Shown: one piece after another, positions 5,432 through 6,705 of the stretch | How the letters are laid out: each line of letters starts with the position of its first letter | Position numbering within the stretch: the stretch's first letter is position 1 | Source of the DNA: an uncultured Pseudomonadota bacterium | GTDB taxonomy: Bacteria > Pseudomonadota > Gammaproteobacteria > Burkholderiales > SG8-39 | Direction: 5' to 3' | Assembly: GCA_903909415.1 (NCBI GenBank) | Contig: CAIVVS010000125.1 | Span: 1 to 6,705 of the forward strand | Length of the DNA stretch: 6,705 bases | Made by a program: the position numbers and the translations under genes | The notes under the pieces: model-generated | What the model saw: the letters and a program-made list of their open reading frames with translations, nothing else | Database searches by the model: none | Told to the model about the DNA's origin: nothing

Positions 5432-6049
5432 ATGGCCGCATCCGCCACGCGCAACATCATCATCGCCGTCACGCTGGCCGTGCTGCTGGCCGTCATCGCC
5501 GGCCTGTCCCTGTTCAGGAGCGCCGGCAAGAAGATGCAGGTGTCGATGATCGGCGACTCCATCACCGCGGGAGGCAACTGGAATGCCCTGCTGCCGGGCG
5601 TGCGCCTCGTCAACCGCGGCAATGCCGGCGACAAGACCGGCGACATCCTGGCGCGCATGCAGCCCATCCTGGCCGATGAACCCGGCAAGGCCTTCCTGAT
5701 GGCCGGCATCAACGACCTGGTGCAGGGCGCGGAGCCCGATGCGGTGCTGGCCAACCTCGTGGCCATCAGCGAGCGGCTCAAGGCGCGCAAGGTCAGGGTG
5801 CACCTGCAGTCCACGCTGGAGTGCAGCAAGCCGGTGTGCGGCCCCTGGCTGGAGAAGGTGCGCGAGCTGAACCGGAAGCTGCGCGAGCATGCGGCGGGCA
5901 GCAAGCTGGCCTACATCGACCTCAACGAGGCGCTGTCCACCGGCAATGACGGTCTGATGCCGCAGTACACCGGGGATGGCTTCCACCTCAACGACGCCGG
6001 CTATGCCGCCTGGGCGAGGCTGATCACGCCCTATCTGCAGGTGAAATAA
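5432..6049 (+). CDS. SGNH/GDSL-family hydrolase, membrane-anchored
   Basis: A 205-aa serine esterase/lipase-type enzyme of the SGNH superfamily. Residues 8-28 form one hydrophobic segment after a short basic start, either a signal anchor or an uncleaved signal, placing the catalytic domain in the periplasm. Catalytic blocks: MIGDSIT with nucleophile S43 (block I), NRGNAGD with G63/G66 (block II), AGINDL with N94 (block III), and GDGFHLN with D182 and H185 (block V). All four hallmark residues S-G-N-H are present. Two cysteines (CSKPVC, 131 and 136) could form a disulfide. The ATG at 5432 is preferred; an in-frame TTG at 5423 would add three residues, and neither has a strong Shine-Dalgarno. 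The gene lies 79 nt after DUF1501. The substrate cannot be told from sequence: acyl esters, lysophospholipids or O-acetyl groups on glycans are all possible. Confidence 0.9.
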   Translation: MAASATRNIIIAVTLAVLLAVIAGLSLFRSAGKKMQVSMIGDSITAGGNWNALLPGVRLVNRGNAGDKTGDILARMQPILADEPGKAFLMAGINDLVQGAEPDAVLANLVAISERLKARKVRVHLQSTLECSKPVCGPWLEKVRELNRKLREHAAGSKLAYIDLNEALSTGNDGLMPQYTGDGFHLNDAGYAAWARLITPYLQVK

Positions 6050-6091
6050 AGTGCATTAAAACAGTGGGTTATGCTATTTTCGTGCATTTTC
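6043..6091. promoter_or_regulatory. AT-rich island between the hydrolase and cupin genes
   Basis: This 49-nt stretch is only about one third G+C by hand count, against roughly 70% around it. It contains GTGCATT twice in the same orientation (6051-6057 and 6082-6088, 31 bp apart) and TATGCTATTTT, which offers -10-like hexamers. No clean -35/-10 pair is visible. It probably carries the control region of the cupin gene or a site for an AT-preferring protein. Confidence 0.4.
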
Positions 6092-6123
6092 TCGCGAGCG
6101 CGCCAAGGGCAGGCCCGCGACGG

Positions 6124-6129
6124 TACTAT
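6124..6129 (+). promoter_or_regulatory. Possible -10 element for the cupin gene
   Basis: TACTAT in GGTACTATCC matches five of six -10 positions and lies 32 nt before the cupin ATG, a good leader length. No -35-like hexamer stands at the right distance, so this is weak and competes with the AT-rich island as the promoter. Confidence 0.3.
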
Positions 6130-6161
6130 CCCCAGCATCCCCACCCTGCACGGGCCACACC

Positions 6162-6641
6162 ATGAGCAAGCACGAGCGTTCTCCCGACATCGTCGGCGTG
6201 TCCAACGAGGACCTGTTCAAGCGTTACGCCAAGGCCTTCAAGGACATCGTGCCGGACTGGCACGCCTTCGCCGATGCGCAGACCGAGGGATTGCGCCGCG
6301 CGCAGCACCGCGTGGTCGGCGGGGGCGGCTCGGGCAAGCATGACGACCCGAACGTGATCCCGCCGGGCCAGTTCACCGTCAGCGTGATGCTGCTGCCGCC
6401 AGGCCAGGGTGCCAAGGAACACACGCACGAGGTCGAGGAGGTGCTGTTCGTGCTGCAGGGCGAACTCACCGTCACGCTGCAGGACGAGCAGGGCCGCATC
6501 GGCGAGAAGCAGTTGTCGCGCTGGGACTGCGCGTCCTGCCCCGCCGGCGTGCCGCACGGCTTCTGGAACCGCGGCACCGAGGATGTCTACGTGCAGGTGA
6601 TGCTGGGCAAGGGCAGGCCCGGCGCGATGGGGATGGCGTGA
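6162..6641 (+). CDS. Single-domain cupin protein
   Basis: A 159-aa protein, probably cytoplasmic since no signal peptide is visible. Residues 1-60 form a charged, largely helical extension ending in a glycine-rich turn (VVGGGGSGK). A cupin_2-type beta-barrel follows at about 68-150. Cupin motif 1 reads GAKEHTHEVEEVLFVLQG with the metal ligands H87, H89 and E93. Motif 2 reads CPAGVPHGFWN with H132. All four usual ligands are present, so a metal-bound barrel (Fe, Mn, Ni or Zn) is expected. Such proteins may be dioxygenases, isomerases or ligand-binding domains; which one cannot be read from the sequence. The start at ATG 6162 has only a weak ribosome-binding site but no better alternative. The gene lies 112 nt after the hydrolase gene and probably has its own promoter. 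Confidence 0.85.
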   Translation: MSKHERSPDIVGVSNEDLFKRYAKAFKDIVPDWHAFADAQTEGLRRAQHRVVGGGGSGKHDDPNVIPPGQFTVSVMLLPPGQGAKEHTHEVEEVLFVLQGELTVTLQDEQGRIGEKQLSRWDCASCPAGVPHGFWNRGTEDVYVQVMLGKGRPGAMGMA

Positions 6642-6663
6642 ACGGCATGGGCGTGGCGTGAGC
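6627..6663 (+). repeat. Imperfect direct repeat across the cupin stop codon
   Basis: ATGGGGATGGCGTGAAC (6627-6643) and ATGGGCGTGGCGTGAGC (6647-6663) agree at 14 of 17 positions with a 20-nt shift. Each copy contains a TGA, and the first is the cupin stop. It looks like a small out-of-frame duplication at the 3' end of the gene. Confidence 0.4.
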
Positions 6664-6690
6664 CCGGTGACGGCCTGAGCCGGGGCGACG

Positions 6691-6705
6691 ATGCGCATCG
6701 CGATC
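6691..6705 (+). CDS. Possible start of a downstream gene (cut by window edge)
   Basis: ATG at 6691 opens MRIAI, 49 nt after the cupin stop. This N-terminus is typical of first beta-strands in Rossmann-type NAD- or FAD-binding proteins, but five residues cannot identify a family. The upstream sequence is G-rich (GGGG at 6682-6685) and gives only weak ribosome-binding support. Confidence 0.3.

Noticed and set aside
6091..6098. CTCGCGAG palindrome as an operator or terminator hairpin
   Set aside because: An eight-base palindrome with no loop is expected often by chance in DNA this rich in G and C, and nothing around it supports a function.
6663..6684. CCCGG...CCGGG stem after the cupin gene as an intrinsic terminator
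   Set aside because: The stem is only five pairs with a 12-nt loop and is not followed by a T-run; a candidate next gene starts immediately after.

Overview
The window is GC-rich DNA (roughly 70% by eye) with dense coding on both strands. It looks like a proteobacterial chromosome. The OmpR/EnvZ pair, the GC-rich codon use and promoter elements such as TTAACA-N17-TACAAT and a CTAGAATG-type -10 suggest a betaproteobacterium, perhaps Rhodocyclales-like (Azoarcus/Thauera group). That placement is inference from sequence style. I see no tRNA, rRNA, CRISPR array, transposase or phage gene.

Left part, minus strand (1-1898): a two-component operon read right to left. An OmpR-type response regulator (1173-1898) is followed after 13 nt by an EnvZ-type sensor histidine kinase. 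The kinase starts at 1159 and runs off the left edge, so its C-terminal ATP-binding lobe is incomplete. All key phosphotransfer residues inside the window are present.

Middle (1899-2269): a divergent intergenic region of about 370 nt. It holds a near-consensus sigma70 promoter for the rightward genes and two candidate response-regulator sites: an 11-bp tandem direct repeat close to ompR, and an OmpR-like pair of half-sites overlapping a short perfect inverted repeat.

Right part, plus strand (2270-5352): a probable three-gene operon. It begins with a 113-aa proline/arginine-rich exported protein that starts at TTG behind a perfect AGGAGG. The next gene, a 538-aa DUF1800 protein with a Sec-type signal peptide, overlaps it by 47 nt. 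A 386-aa DUF1501 protein with a Tat-type signal follows 10 nt later. DUF1800 and DUF1501 genes are known to occur as neighbours in many bacteria, but I know of no settled biochemical role. The DUF1800 gene carries a four-copy, 21-bp in-frame tandem repeat, and the first gene carries an internal duplication in its signal peptide.

Then come an SGNH/GDSL hydrolase anchored by an N-terminal membrane segment (5432-6049), probably with its own -10 element, a striking AT-rich island, and a small cupin protein (6162-6641). A further gene may begin at 6691 and leave the window after five codons.

Taken together, the rightward genes describe a set of exported or membrane-anchored envelope proteins next to an envelope-stress/osmolarity-type regulator. 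The strongest candidate for something undescribed is the small TTG-started exported protein translationally overlapping a DUF1800-DUF1501 pair that uses two different export routes. Its possible control by the adjacent OmpR is a hypothesis only.
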